From Plutella xylostella (lineage: Eukaryota > Arthropoda > Insecta > Lepidoptera > Plutellidae): a DNA stretch of 64,000 nucleotides. The notes beneath the pieces were generated by a model, which saw nothing but the letters and a program-made list of their open reading frames with translations, had not been told where the DNA came from and searched no databases. Of the stretch, positions 46,501-61,500 are shown one piece after another; position 1 is the stretch's first letter; every line of letters starts with the position of its first letter. The DNA is taken from the NCBI RefSeq assembly GCF_932276165.1, contig NC_064009.1, positions 5,890,001 through 5,954,000 of the forward strand, written 5' to 3'. The translations under genes and the position numbers were made by a program.

Positions 46501-49500
46501 ATGATAATATTTTTTTTATTACAAGTAATGGTTCGCTACAATTATTATAAAATTATAATAGAGATGCGACACCCCCCACGGCTTCACCTCATGGACAAGA
46601 TAACGCGTAGGTCAATGATTAAAATTAACTTATTTATCCAATGCGAGGATAGTTTACTTAAACTCGAATCACGTTGGTGCCCCTTCGCATAATTGCTATA
46701 TAGCGATATTAAATGAACTATCTAAGATTAAACAGTAGGTTGTACCTCAACTAGGCACATTAATTACAAAGTAACAGTATAAATTATATGAATCTGACTC
46801 CGATACTGACCTAGACTAATAGGACATTCAGTGTCTTGGTAGATAGAACAGGAAAATAAGTACTTTTTATATTCTAAATCGTGACAGATATTTTTTATTT
46901 AGAGCATTATTAATAAGCTCGCCGAAAATCTACAAATACATCTTTCAGGTAGTAAAAAATCCATAGCTTCTGCCCTCGACTGAGTTTAGCTGATGACTAG
47001 CAGTTAACAACGCAGCACATTCAACAATGGGAATTTCTATGGGTACATTCATGTACAAAAGCCTACTCAAAACATAACAGTCTACCAGCAAGAACTAAGA
47101 ATGTCCGCAACTGAGGTCATTTAACACACTGTAGGTAAGATTGGGACGTGTACTTTGTTCGTTCTAGACCTAATTCACCTTTTATTAATTCTAAAATATT
47201 GATGTTTTGACTTGAAGGTAATATAATTTAATGACTTGTTTGTGAGCTGCTGGTGTTTATAAATTAGAGAACCCGGAGACTGCAGTCACATAGTTGATAA
47301 GAAATTTTATTGGAATTAATTATGATAATATGTATTCAGTTGCCAGGTGTATATGTTACCTACGAGATAAGTCCTGGGAGGCGACATCATCTTGAATTCT
47401 TGACATAATAACGGTCACCCGTTACCCTTCTAACCTTCTAGTGGAAATCAAACTTTCAGATTATAGTTATTAGGGTGGTAGGTTCTATAAATTACAACGA
47501 CGTGACGAACAGATTGTCCTGTAATTTTTTGAAAAAAACTCTGTAATAAATAGCTTGACCACCCGTATCGGAATTACGGTTGTAAGCTTATACAATATGC
47601 TAAAAGTGTATATTTTTTCCCTAAATGTTTATATTTTCTAGCTTTCTTGGCGCAAGATTCGGACAACATTTAAAGTTATTACTCAGGGGTTATGTAGAAT
47701 TGTAATGGCGAAACAATGGTTGAAATCGGTTCAGTAGCTCTACTAATATACGTACCGTATGATATAACACGAAGCCACTTGTAAATAGTTTAAAATAGTT
47801 CTGGGATAGAAAACAATCTCTATCAGGTCACTTTGCTAACTCTGATAATCTTTTGTGTGCTTAAAGGAGAACGGCAGTGGGCGTACCGCCTTTTTTTTGG
47901 AGCGTTTCAGAACCATGTTTTCACCATTTATTAATACAGTGTAGATAAGGTATTTTCAGTAATTACAATATTTTTAGAAGTCGGGGGAAAAGAAAAAATG
48001 ATAAATAAAGAATATTTAAATCTAAGGATAATGGAACGTAAAAACAAACATATAGAGAACGGAACGTAGCAACAGTGGTGCCAGACCTCGGAATATTACC
48101 AGCAAATCCGAGCAAAAAAGTAATCGAATAGAAATATCGATACATTCTTAAATACAAAAGATATTTTATTTATCAATAAATTACATGTTCTGGTACTATT
48201 TGTGCCAAAACTAGTACATTTGGTTTATAAAATATCATTATATTTAAGTCTTGAAGACTTTTATCCATAGTAAACCATTTTCTTTTTCTCTTTATTCGAT
48301 TCACTATAATCGATATTTTTTGAATATTTAAATCTAATAACACTGAATCTTGCTTGTCAATCTTGTCATAGTAGTTGTTATTTCATTTTCCATTACCTAA
48401 CCTAATTATTTAATATTTTGAATACCGCTGAAACTGCTGAAGATATAGAACAAATGTGACAAAGGGGAGAACCAGACCCGGTTCCTGTTCCACCTCCCCG
48501 GCAGGCTCCCGTCCCACTTCTTCATCAGGAACCTGCAGAAGCAGCAGAACAAGAACACGAAAAATCCTGACAATATTTTCTATGAACCATAGGATGATAA
48601 ATACCTAAGTCAAATATGAGAAGAGCAACTGCGTTCTGCAGTTCGAATCCCGGCGCTGACATGTACCAATGTGTTTTTTGAATTTAATTAAAATGTATAC
48701 CATCACACTTACAGTGAAGGAAACCTGCATACCTATCTAGATTTAGCACATCTAGAGAGCCAAGTGCAGGTACTTACACCCCAACAGAGAATAGAATAGA
48801 GTAGGTAATAGGAACATAAAATTCCTAAAGTTGATTCCAGGCAAATTATGTTATGTAAATAAAACAATGATCTTTTAAACAGTATATTTTATTTCATTAC
48901 ATTATTCGCCAAATGCATACCCATATAGTAGAACCTTTACATTTAGCATTTCGAAATGGCATAGCAGATCCCTGTTGCGGAATGGCAATTTAAAACTTCA
49001 GAAGTTGGATAAGTATAACATTATTCCATGATGAAAGTAGTAGCCTGATCTAGTCGATAATATTAATAAAATCATTATATTTATTATGTACGTTGCACGT
49101 CCCGTATTTATTTAAACGTAAACATATAACTTGATATACCTAACATATTAATATCAAATTATTATTCACGTTGTTCGTCTTGTGTTGTGTTGTTCAAGTG
49201 TTGACATGGTGTTGACGTTTAGTTGTTGACATGACACATTTTTTTATCATTTCAATTTTTGTGCTCTGGTTTGTCAATTTTTATCATTATACTGAGATCC
49301 AACCTAGACATTTATGACGTAAATCACAGAGTACTTGGCATAAACATTACCTCACTTGACGTTCCATTCTTCCTGTATGAATGTTTACGTTCCATTGCGA
49401 CTACATTTTAAAGATTCTTTTTTTCCGTTTTTCTCTTTTCTCCCAGCTTCTAAAAATCTAGTAATTAATTCACTTGTGTACCTGTACAGTGTCTCTCTAA

Positions 49501-52500
49501 TCATGGTACTTTCATTACGGAACCCGTCATTTCCATAGTGGTACAAAACGTCCTTAGAACCCTGCCTTTGTCCTTTCCATTCTCCGATAAGGTTGAGAGT
49601 TATCATTAAAATGAGTTTAATTAGTAAGTATAAGCTGATTGTTCCGTGTGACACGCGGCACCCCCACGAACCAGCCTCATGCTCGGTGGAGATACAAACA
49701 AACTTTATCTCCCTTATCGACAGTAAGTTTCCACCACCGATGGCGATAACTCCACTAATGAGGTGTGGCACCATCCATGAAGAAGTTTAAGGTTTTATCG
49801 GAAAGTGGCGTGACCCCTACTATTTGGTTTCCTAAACACATTAAAATGTGTTTGTTTTCGAACATGCCCACTAGTTAAACTAATGTGAGTTTCGGCTGCA
49901 TAACCGGTTTTTAATAATGTTTATGAGCTAGTCAGTAGGGAAAGTATTTCAAAAGAAAGAAACACCTTTACAAGCAGCGACCGTTTTTGGCTGAAAAAAA
50001 ACAGCAATCATCTTTACCGCGTGAGTTTTTCTTCATCGCCTCTTTAGAGTGCTTTTCCACCAGAGAAAAACTATGTTGCTACGGAGCCATTTTATATACA
50101 CTATATACACTAAGCATGTTCTATGTTCTCATAGCTTTGGTGGGAACGGAATTCTTTAAAATCATCGCATCATAGCTGTGTAGAACATCTCTGGTGGAAT
50201 GGCACCCTTATTCCGGGATAACTAGTATTTAGCCATTCTCAATAGCTGTTATTCTCAATACAACTTCAGGGCCCCTAGTACAAGTTTTGTAATTTATATA
50301 AACGAAAAAAGTTTTGGTATTCTTCTGTCACCTGCATCCATTATCTGTCAAAGTTTCATGATAGTTTCCCGCTAGAGGCGCCAGTTTGTATGCGAGAAAA
50401 CTGAAACTTTTATAGTTTTTGACTATCAAACCTGTACTAGACGTACAGTTCTACTAGCTTTGAAAATTCGTGAAAAAAATTTACTTCCCATAGTAAAAAG
50501 TCACGTAAACCAAAAAGTTTTTTAACATTCTTAACATATATTTTTACGGAGATTTCAAAGGAATGAAGTTGGTAGAATTATCAAAAGATTTTTCGGCGGA
50601 GGGTACCGGAGTTTTACCTTCAATGTTCTTATGTCTATAAATAAAATAGACAAAAAAAACACTGCTCTTGTAATTTTGTTCGTGTAAACTCGTGTGTCTC
50701 AAAGTCAATTTTAACCATTGAACTAATAGTACCTACGCTAGTACAATATACTCGTACTTCCATCATTTTAACCTTGTTGTAAATTTACAGTACAATCTAT
50801 GAATTTGAGGGTAAATCTTGTTTTTTTAATCAGTGAAAGTGCATCCAAGTAAACCTCTGCCACTCAAATGACAATCTCGGACCAACTATTTTAGTATAAG
50901 AAAAGATAATTATTATGTTATCTTATTCTCGAAGCTATTTTTCTCAAGTGTTGCTATGGCCATAGCGTGGGTGTGTCTTGATAAAAATGTACAGATTACT
51001 TAATAAATGTCGGCAGTTAGTTAGATACCATATCGCGTCACTAGGCTCGCAAAACAAATTTGTTTTGAGTTAACTTTTAGTTACTGCCCATATTTTCCAC
51101 TATTTATCTTGTATCCAATGAAAATATGTTTATTGCCTTCATGTTGTTTGTCAGAACTAAAGGGCAGCTATTGATATCGATAAAGCTCACAATACGTACG
51201 ACTGCTGTTTATACAGAGAGCAAGACTAGCGCATGTACGTGTTGACTCGTGAAATAATAACTGCATGTAGGAAGTCTCATTATAGACGCATCTGATCAGA
51301 TTAAGAACATATTATAATAATATTTATGCGAGCCCAGAGACCTTTCCAACCTCACCAGGTGGCGGTAGGGAACATACCAGAAGCAAGACCAAGAAGAACC
51401 AAGTTATGTAGGTACTATACTATATCATATACTAGCTGTTCCTGCGAGCTTCGCTTCGCCTTAAAAAGTTTTCCAGTGGGAATTCCGAGATGAAAATTAG
51501 AGTCAGCTAACTCCATACCAAATTTCATAAAAATCGGTTCAGCCGTTTTGATGTGAAGAAGTAACAAACATACACAAATACACACACACTCACAAATTTT
51601 ATTAGTGGGATTCTGTTGTATGTCCGTCGATGATCGTAGGCTTGTGATGAATGCTTCATGGTCGTGTGGTAATAAAGAACAGTTAGAAAACCATTTTGGA
51701 TATCTTAGTTATATTTTCTACATGAAAATTGTCATGATGATGACTAGTTCAACAACTAGTATATTTTTCAAAAAGACGTAATATTTACTGATACACTGAT
51801 TATTTGTCTAAGATTATACAACCTTTGTACCTATAGTATAACTGTATGTATAGTGCATAATAGATAAATGAAGTCCTTGTAAAATATCAAGAAGTCACGT
51901 TGTTTTAACCCCTGTTAAAATATTGATAGTTTATCAATTATTTAACGCAAATGATTAAAAGGCCTAAAAAGGTAATACATAATCCTCATACCTAAGTGGG
52001 TAGGTCAAAATGAGATCATCTCATGATCAGTGGCGGATTAACCTATAAGCACGACAAGCACGTGCTTGGGGCCCCGGGCCTCCAGGGGCCCCCATCCTCT
52101 GCTGCTGTTTCATTTTATACCTACATTTTATTCATCCACAATATGTCCGATGTAATGAGTTTGCTCTGATTAAAAGGGCTACCACACGCGTAAGTATCAC
52201 CACAGTTTTGCCTGCGCCGGCCGGCTTAAACACGGAATACCGTGCGTGTGGTTGTAAAGGGCCTACCACACGCGTAAAGTATCACCACAGTTTTGCCTGC
52301 GCAGTGGTGCCACTCTTGAAAGGCAATGTGTTGCGTATGTCTTGCGATCCCAACATTTAAAAAATCATAACTTCTCATCAGAGGCGTTTCTCCAAAAAGT
52401 AAAAATACTAATTTACGATCAGATCTCCGCGCGGTGCATTTTGCTATAGGTACATTATCCTCCTGAACGCAGCTGATGATTAATTCCACTAACTCCACGA

Positions 52501-55500
52501 GGAGCATAGGGCCTCCACAGTTCTTTTCCAGACGTTCCTGTCCTGGGTTCTTTCTTTGGATTCGTCCCAGGAGATTCCGACGGCATTGAGGTCGCTGAGA
52601 ATGGATCGCCTCCAAGTTATTGCAGGTCGCCCTTTGCGCCGTCTGCCCTGCGGCGGATTCCAATCTAACGCCATTTTGGCGATATTCCCCTCTGGTCTTC
52701 TGAGGCAGTGTCCAATCCAACTCCACTTTATTCTGAGAATCTCTTTGTTTATGGGTTCCTGTCGCGTTTCCTTCCAGAGGTCTTCATTCGATATTGTATC
52801 AGGCCAGAACACTCGCATAATATGCCGCAGGTGATTATTGATGCAAACTTGTAACTTAGTGGAGATTGATTTAGTAACTTTCCACGTCTCGCAACCATAC
52901 AGCAGGACTGATTTGACATTGCTGACAAATATACGGAGCTTGAGTTTGAACCTGAACGCAGCTAGGTAATGCCTATTTGGAGAACCTAGAAATAATAATA
53001 TAATAACTTGCAAAAAGGCCAAAAATGGCTTTTTCAGCCAAAATCGAAAATAAATTTTAGTTCTAACTAGTTAGGTATTTGGTTCTTACTGCTAAGTTCT
53101 AAAAAAAGGCCTTATCTTGATGAAAATTTACGTATTTTTACTTTTTGTAAATTGATTTTGAAGAGAACTTATGATTATTTTAATGTTGAGTACGCAAGAC
53201 AGCCGCAATAAATTGCCTTTCAAGAGTAGGGGGGCAGGCCGGCTTAAACACGGAATACCGTGCGTGTGGTTGGTAAAGGGCTTAAGTTTATATCACCATC
53301 ACCACAGTTTTGCCTGCGCCGGCTTGTACTGTACATGGAATACTAAGACTTTTTTCTAGTGAAAAAATTTTAGTTGTTTGCAAATATTGAAATTATACCA
53401 GTAAGTAGAAGAAATAGTTCCTCATTGGGAAACATTGTTTCCAGTTTCCACGCCGACGATTTTGACAAAAAGAGGCTTGCGCGTACTTAACTGTGCCGTG
53501 TGATAGCTCGGCGTACCTGCGCAGTTGTAACGGTGGTGATACTTGAGCGTGTCGTAGGCCTTTAAGCCAAGCAATTTAAAAAAAAATGTTTTACATCCTT
53601 TTTTTAAAGAAAAGTTATAGGACGTTTTAGCTATTGAACTGTTTGTCAAGGAACAAATTGTTCTAAATTAGGGGCCTACACAGGCTTTGTGCTTAGGGCC
53701 TCCGATGCTCTTAATCCGCCACTGCTCATGATAACTACAAAATTACTTAAATTACAATGTTGAAAGAATAAATTATAACATCCTCATACATGATACGATA
53801 TCTGCCTTTATAACGATATCAGCAGAACGCATTCAGTTTAAATATAGGGGGAAGATTCACCCATAACCTGGATTAGTTGACCCCCAAATTACCTTTCACA
53901 AACTTGCCCAGTGGTGTGATTAGTACGATTTTTTTATTATGGATGTTGGTCGAAAAGTTATGATCTAGTAGAATAAGTCGTTATACGTTTGTATCATGTT
54001 GAAGAGGGTATAATATAAAACTAGAATTATAACTGTCTAACCATAAAAATATCAGGTTCTTGAAAGCGATTAGCATAAGTCTTAAGTTTTGATGATAAGA
54101 CCCTACAATAAACCCTCACAAAAGTTTCACTAATCGTGTACATAGAGTAGGTAGCTGAGCTGATAATGACAAACGCAGATTTAAGCCTTTAAAATAATAA
54201 GCAACGATTATTTATGAGTATTATTGTTCCCGCGTTATCAGCGGAGATTGGAGGAATCACGACAACTGGGCGTTACTTTGACGTAACATCGCGCGACGTT
54301 ATCGTTCATATATATACTGACGTGTTCTCGGGTCCGCTGTATTTTGTCCACTACTTATCTCAGCGCTTTACCTAAAAGCTTCGCTCCGTCGCGCTCTCTT
54401 GTTGATTTCCTCTCGTGATTTTTATCGGAAAAATTAAAGGAAAACTCGAAAAATGTGCTGCTACAACAATGGAATGTGTGACATGTGTAGAGACTTTCAG
54501 CTGAACTTGCTTCAGAGTAAGATTTTTTTTATTTTATTTTATGTTTTGTGGTGAATATTGAATTGAATTAATTACTTGTTTCCTGAAGTTATTAAATGTA
54601 TTACAACTTGCACGGTGTAATTATGTATAATCTAAAATTAAATAACTATTTATTAACTTATAACTTTCACACTTATAGCTTACAAGGAAAACGTTTATCT
54701 TAAATATTAGTTAATAAAATAATTTGGCAGAATCTACAAAGTACAATTAATAATTTATCATATTACCAATTAGACTACAAATACTATTTTATACCTTCAT
54801 CTTGTCACGGTCAATGAGGTTTTTAAAAATAACTTTTTTTGAAATTTCTTAGCGTGTCGGTGATAAACACTAGAGCTAGTGGTAAGAGGATTGGTCTCAT
54901 ATATTGTCCTTGACACTTTATCTATCTATAATTTACTTATTATTTCCGTAAATGAAAATGGCAACTAGATAAATCACTGACTGTAAACTGTGCAAGGGAT
55001 CTTACGGAGATGATTTTAACTCATTAAATACAGGTACCCTTCGTGGAAGCAATACCCAATCTTACCCTTATACCTTAGCTTCAAGTTACAAGAGCGTCAC
55101 TCCATAAGACGAAAAACCTAGCTTTGGAGCGCTGCTGCGTGAACCACTATTCTATCTATCCACGACAGCTCTCGTTCGTTCGTTTTTCGTCAGAACACAG
55201 TAACCCTCACTCCGTACCTCCTTCAAGAGTCTAACCTTGTCATTCTTCCACAGACCTGCTCAAGACCTTCCCCACCGCGGCGACGAAGCTCGAGGACGGG
55301 CTCGAGTACGCGTGCGACGACGTGTCCTCATCGCTGTACCCGCCGTCGCCGCCGGAGACCAAGCCCTCGCGCTCCGAGCTCGCCCACGACCTGCTGCTGC
55401 AGCTAGACAACTCCTGCAAGCAAGGTGGGTGTCTATAGCATTCTAAGCCCCTATGATAGGCTAACGTGTACGGTAATACACAAACATATATGGAAAAGAA

Positions 55501-58500
55501 CAGCGCCAACGTACTTGTGGAACTAACAAACCTTACATTATGACAGTTGACGATACGCAACGTTAACGGAGGTTCGATAATCTTGTAATGGCTGCACTGT
55601 TATCCACAACACGATTTTTTTAACCGTCCGGCGAGTTTGCCGTAGTTTGGTTGCCGGTTTGAGTCAACAAGCTCTCATAGCAATCCATACACACTGCTCA
55701 CCGTGATTAGTACGGCGAATAAACCGTGAAACGAGTGTCAACAAGAGGCCTTACTAATTACTATTATCTAAGATCTAAAGTAGCTTGAAAGGTTAGTCCA
55801 ACTGTGTAGGCCTATTCAGATTTAAGCGAAATGGTAGTCGCATGCGCTAGTGAAGAAATTATACGCGATATGGCGTATTCTATTCTATCCTATTATCCGG
55901 GGTGTAAGTACCTGCACCTGGCTCTCTCTAAACCTAGTCTTCCTTCCTAAGTTTGGATCCTTTCCCAGCACGCTGGTCCACTGCGGGTTAGATCTGCAGA
56001 TGTGCAGATTTACTCATGAGGTTTTCCATCACCGTAATAGCGATCTTATACAGTGTAATTAAATGTCTATAAATTCATTGGTACTTATGTCCGCGGCGGG
56101 ATGCGAATCGTCATACTTGGCGTGAGAATTTAATTTTCAAACCTAGAAAATTATACCGATACTAGCGCCACGAAAAGAAATGAAACTATTCAAATCCCTT
56201 GATACTCTTGTGCATCGATGAGCATATTAATATGGCATATATTATAATTATACTACTGAAAAATTAATCGGAATTTAATCTCTTATTCCCTCACAAAATC
56301 TTAAATTAAATTATTGTACATTTCGAGCCATAATTTCCATTATAATTTATTAATGAATTATATTGCTAAAACAGACCCTATGCTACCATTACTAATAAAT
56401 TATGATGAGTTGAAGTTCTCCTGTACGATTTACTGTACGTTCGTTGTTGAATTTGCAATTTATTGCATATGATCAATGGAACGCGCAATATCATTCGACA
56501 TTGACCCAATTCAATTTAGCGCTATCCATCAAAACATCCAGATTGAAAAATTAAAATGATATTGTGCGCGACACTAGACAAACTGACATAAAATCTAGGG
56601 CTTATCAATACATATGCGGCACTTGTATGTTAAAAATTGAGCTGACACATATAGGAATTTGTACTGTTAATCAAATATTTTATGCTGGTAATGATGACTT
56701 GCCAGATTATTTTTAATTAAACTACTAATAGAAGGTACTTATCAATTTCAGAATATGTGCACAATGATTTTCTTGTCAGTCATTTGATGATCCTCTTAGG
56801 GCAAAGATCATGATTTATTAAAATTATCTACTGACACACCTCTGTTACATGATTAGTCTGGTACAATCATTCCAAATACATGTGCTATGTGATATTTGGC
56901 TCAGAACTTATTTACCTAGTTGTTTATAGCTGTTTATGGAAATTGCCTGTCAGTTGCTACTGGGAGAACATGTGTGTACATTTGTACAATGGTTTTTGAA
57001 CCAATTAACTTTATATTTTCATGTTTCGATTTTTTTTATCATCTTATCAAATTAAGGCTTTTCATAATTTATTACTAACTTAAAATTTATCACTAACAGA
57101 CACACCCCTGACTCGTGATTACATATTTTTTCTGAACGTTATTATCGTGTTTACATTTTGATTGCTTTCATTCTTCGTAAATTATAATAAACAGTTTGTT
57201 AACTGTCTTATTGGTTTCTTGTCGAAGCAATTCGATATAAATTTCCTAGATGGCAGCACTTGTATGATTTCTTTATGTTTAACCTCACTACAAGTATAGA
57301 AATCTTGATGAAGTTAACATTAACATACTCATTATATTAATTAACGATTGAATGCATTAATGTAATCTGTATTATTTAAATTAAAATATTAAAATAATTC
57401 GAGATGCAAGTACTAACAGGCTTATAGTATTTTGCTGGTGTATTTTCCCGGTTGTAAAAATGTATCCGCTAAATAAAAGTTGTTGTATACAGTAATATTA
57501 TGCTCAAGTAATAGAAATCCCATACCTTCATTAATTAATATTCCGTTTAATTTAATTATAGTGTCAGATAAATAATAAGTTTATACAGGGACCTCTCTGT
57601 TCATTTACAGATAAAAACATTCCATCACTCTGGGCTCTTTTTAGATGATTTAAATAGTTCAACTATTTCACCATTCCCAAGGTTATCATCATTTGGATTT
57701 TTGGTGCATTTTTCTTACTACAGGTTAATTTATCTATTCGATATACATAAATGTTAATTATGAATGCCATGGTTGGTATAATAAATGTTTTTTTGATATA
57801 CTTACATTGTAGAAGGTTATGTTTATGTCCCTTTTAATTTTATTCAAGTAGGTATGTAGGTACTACTACAACAGTAGTTACCTAAATCACGGTCAATGTT
57901 TCACTTTCGAAATCAGTGTCCTCAATAAAGCTTATTATTTTGGTAATCAAGTAGGTACATTCAACCCTGAGTTGATTCAATTAAAAGAAAACAATATACC
58001 TATTATTTGGTAATTATGTATGGGTAACATAATAATTATAGACCAACGGAAATCACCGAAGGGTCAGTCGGAGGACTCCCTAGCGAGACATGTGGTTTTG
58101 CACATTTCTACCGTTGACCCTACTCGTATTACCAAATATTAAACATGGCCACCCTCACTAGACTTGGATGCAGGGTTTTGCCAGTCTAGTAGCCTTTTCA
58201 TATCACCAGTAGTACCTTCGCAGGATATTTAAGACAATAACCCACATGAAGGTGTATTGTATATGCTCAGGGTGTGATAATGAGCGATGCTAGCGGGTGG
58301 TGGTGGAGGCTGCAGGCGGGGCGCGGGCGGCGGCGCTGCGCGCGCGCTCAGTCTCGCTTCGTCTCGCGCCGCGCACTAAGGTGTTTCTCTCTCACCACGC
58401 TCAGTTTCACCCGTGACAATATATTCCCATCGAGAAGCTAACTACGGGCGCTCGCGCTCGGCTCGCGACTTATGTCTGCCGCCGTCCATGCCCCATCTGG

Positions 58501-61500
58501 ACGCCGTTAGAATGAAGCTCCAACATCGCTGCGTCTGGAACAAAGAAATTGTTTTCAACTCACAGAAGTTGGTGAAGAGACGTTAGGCCCCGACCCCGCG
58601 CCTGGACCTCTACGACGACCCTCGCTCCTTCAACCAGATTCCTGATTCCGGACGATTATAGACACTGCCTAAGCAGGCGTATTAAATATATTGTTAGGAC
58701 TTGTTATCCTAGAAGTAAGGACATTCGAGGAAGCATTTCCTTAGTGAAACGAGCCGTGTTTTGATCTCGTGTTATCAATGACCTGCGCGATGGCTTTGGC
58801 AGATCTGTATACTGGTACGTGTCGATCTCATTATTTAGTAGATGTGTGTGCGAGTTTGTTTGTTGTTGAAAGTCTGCGTCAAGGCCTGCTCTAGTTCCCG
58901 CTGGCGCCTGCAACTCCGCGCCGTCCACTAGTCGCCGCGGCAAGTGCGTAATATCGTTGTTTGTCGATATTGCATTATCAGTTTGGTAACTGGACAATTT
59001 AACAAGCAGAATGGGAGCATTATTTTACTGCGCAACAAACCAGTTTACTTTTGCCGCGTCGTCGATATTGGCGTTTTCACTGGAAATATTTTAAATGTTT
59101 TTTTAGCATAAAAACTGCTTTCTATACGGTATGAGAAACTGAATATAATTTCAATGTATTATGTCACAAACTTATATTTAGGTAGCTGCCCTATTCTTAT
59201 GGTAATTAGGTGTCGTCGCGTCGCCAATAGTCGCCAAGTAACTATAACCGATGTTATCAGTATGAGGGGTTACAGCAGTCACTCGCGATAGCCGAGTGTT
59301 CACCTTACGCAATCAGAGCGCTACACAGTAGCTACAATACCGCACAAACTGTGATGATTGTGCGAATTAACTTGATTTGCTTCGCATTAATATTGAATTC
59401 TCAAATTTCACGTGGCTCGGCATTGACAGAGTGCAGGCTCGGCATGCGTGTTCGCGAGGCTTGGTCCAAGTGTCAAGCTGTTGTAGTGATGTCCCCAATT
59501 AACAAATGATAAGGCGCTAGTGGGCCGGCCCGCTCCGCTCGTCGCTCTGCTCGTGAGTTGCGCCGGCGCTGGTCGATAACCAGTTCGCACAAGGCGGCCT
59601 CGCCCGCCGCTGCTCGCCCAATAATTAAACCAACTTATTGACCACTCGGTTCCGCTCATGTATATTGATATAAATAAAACGACTTCATGCCACCTTTCTA
59701 TCAAATAGAGGGCATGTTTTTGTATCCAACGGAAGCGTTTTCGAGAGCGAAAGTTGGAAAAGACGTTCAGTTAACCTATGTTCATGTCAGAAATGCTGGA
59801 AAGATAAGGTACCGCGAACCAAACCAAAACCAACGACCAAAGTAAATAAACTATGGACTAAATCAAATCTAACGCATGTCATTGACACTTAAAAAAATAA
59901 TGTCACATGATTTGCCCGATCGAAATGGAAATCTCCAGCACTTGTTTATCAGGGCATTGGCAGCGGGCGCGAGATGGGACAGGTTATCACGGGGTCAGCG
60001 CCGTGTTTGTAAAACAACCACTTTATAGCCTTTTGCCTACTCCTTGCTCTGGTTTTTGACACTTGGGGAAACACGTCTTAATATACCTACATAATGTTCA
60101 TGTGGAAGGGTAACTTACGGACAGAACGCTAATATTGTCCCAGAAGTTGCCGGCAGGCATTGTTTGGGCACTAATCAAGCCCTTTTGTGACCCGGCCGCT
60201 AGGGGCTGCCATTAATATTCTGCGGAGAATCTCCCCGCTAACTGAACGTTTACGGCTGCCCGTGGGTACCAAATTGTCCGCTCAATATCCGAGCCGTAAA
60301 AAAACGAAAGTTACTTGCCAATTTATGGATACTGTCTCGCGAGTGAGACCGAACACGTCAATTACATCCATTTACATTCAATTGAGCGTCCGCGTGCTCA
60401 ATCGCTGTTCAATTACATATCAATGTAAACACTGGCCCTTCAAATAATCCTTATATGTTGTGATAACGCGTATACATTCTTCCTCCCCGCCACGGTACCT
60501 TACAACTAAGGCCAAGAAATACGCAATCGTAATTTATTCAACGAATAAGTTATTTATAAGTGCGTCTATACACATACCAACAGTTTTAATCTTATTATTA
60601 TTAGCCAAATCGTTGTTAAACAAAACGTTACTATTAATAGCGACGGTATAATAACTACTTAAATAAAGTTCAGCACATTTAATATTATCAATAAACTAAA
60701 AGATACGTGCTGTTTGCTCTTTATCACGCGTGCTGGAAAATTTGCCATCATGCACATGCTCTATTTGCATATTAAATCACAGTACACAGTCACACATTAT
60801 TATGTTACTAATTACATAAGATTTTATACATGGCTCAAAGTATTGTTGTGCCACTTTGTTATAATTAAAACCGAATTAAACAAATTTAAATAAGTGAAAC
60901 GTCACAATGGAAATAGTAAAACGTGTGGATTGGCGACAGTGTTCGCTAGCCACGACGCTGTAGAATATAGCACAGTCGGGGCATCCCTGGGAGCAGGGCC
61001 GAGCAATGAGCGTGCGGCATTACGATTGTTTACTAGTTCACAGAGCTTGCTCAATCTTGCAATATGGCGCTTAAACATTTTATGAATTATTGATTCGAAT
61101 CCATTTGAATTTATTATACTTAATCGGAAAATTCCATTCTTAAACTAGTTCATCCTGTTTTTGCTTGAGTTGCAACTAATTGAATCACTTCATCAATTCA
61201 TTTGTTAAGTTATTGTCTTGATCGAGGGGAAATATGCAGAGGTGTCTCGACCGCTATCCCCGCCCTTGACGTCCTTGAGAGTGACATTCTCGCGAGCGGT
61301 AAACAACTCGCCACTGCCTCTAGTTCTGTCGCGTTTATAAACATTCAAAACATGCCAAAGCTCTAAGGCCGAGCTTTGTAATGTAGTCCACATGTCCAAT
61401 TGTCCATACTCAAACGCTGCAATTAAATTAATTTGTATGTTATATTCTATAAAGCTAACAAATTACAATACGTGTTAATTTATTCCAATGTTTGAATATT

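Larger units (their letters stand above)
43551..54452 (+). other. Large first coding intron of the ATF4 gene
   Basis: About 10.9 kb lie between the uORF-containing first coding exon and the alternative first exon. It is repeat-laden: LINE ends at 44598-44720, 44795-45100 and 45711-45805, an inverted repeat pair at 47965-49465, a SINE at 48635-48808, a palindromic MITE at about 50050-50205, an RTE end at 51430-51612 and a hAT at 52028-53724. I see no other gene. Confidence 0.6.

Noticed and set aside
49385..49774. 129-codon minus-strand ORF
   Set aside because: No recognisable domain; overlaps an inverted repeat in a repeat-rich intron. Most likely chance.
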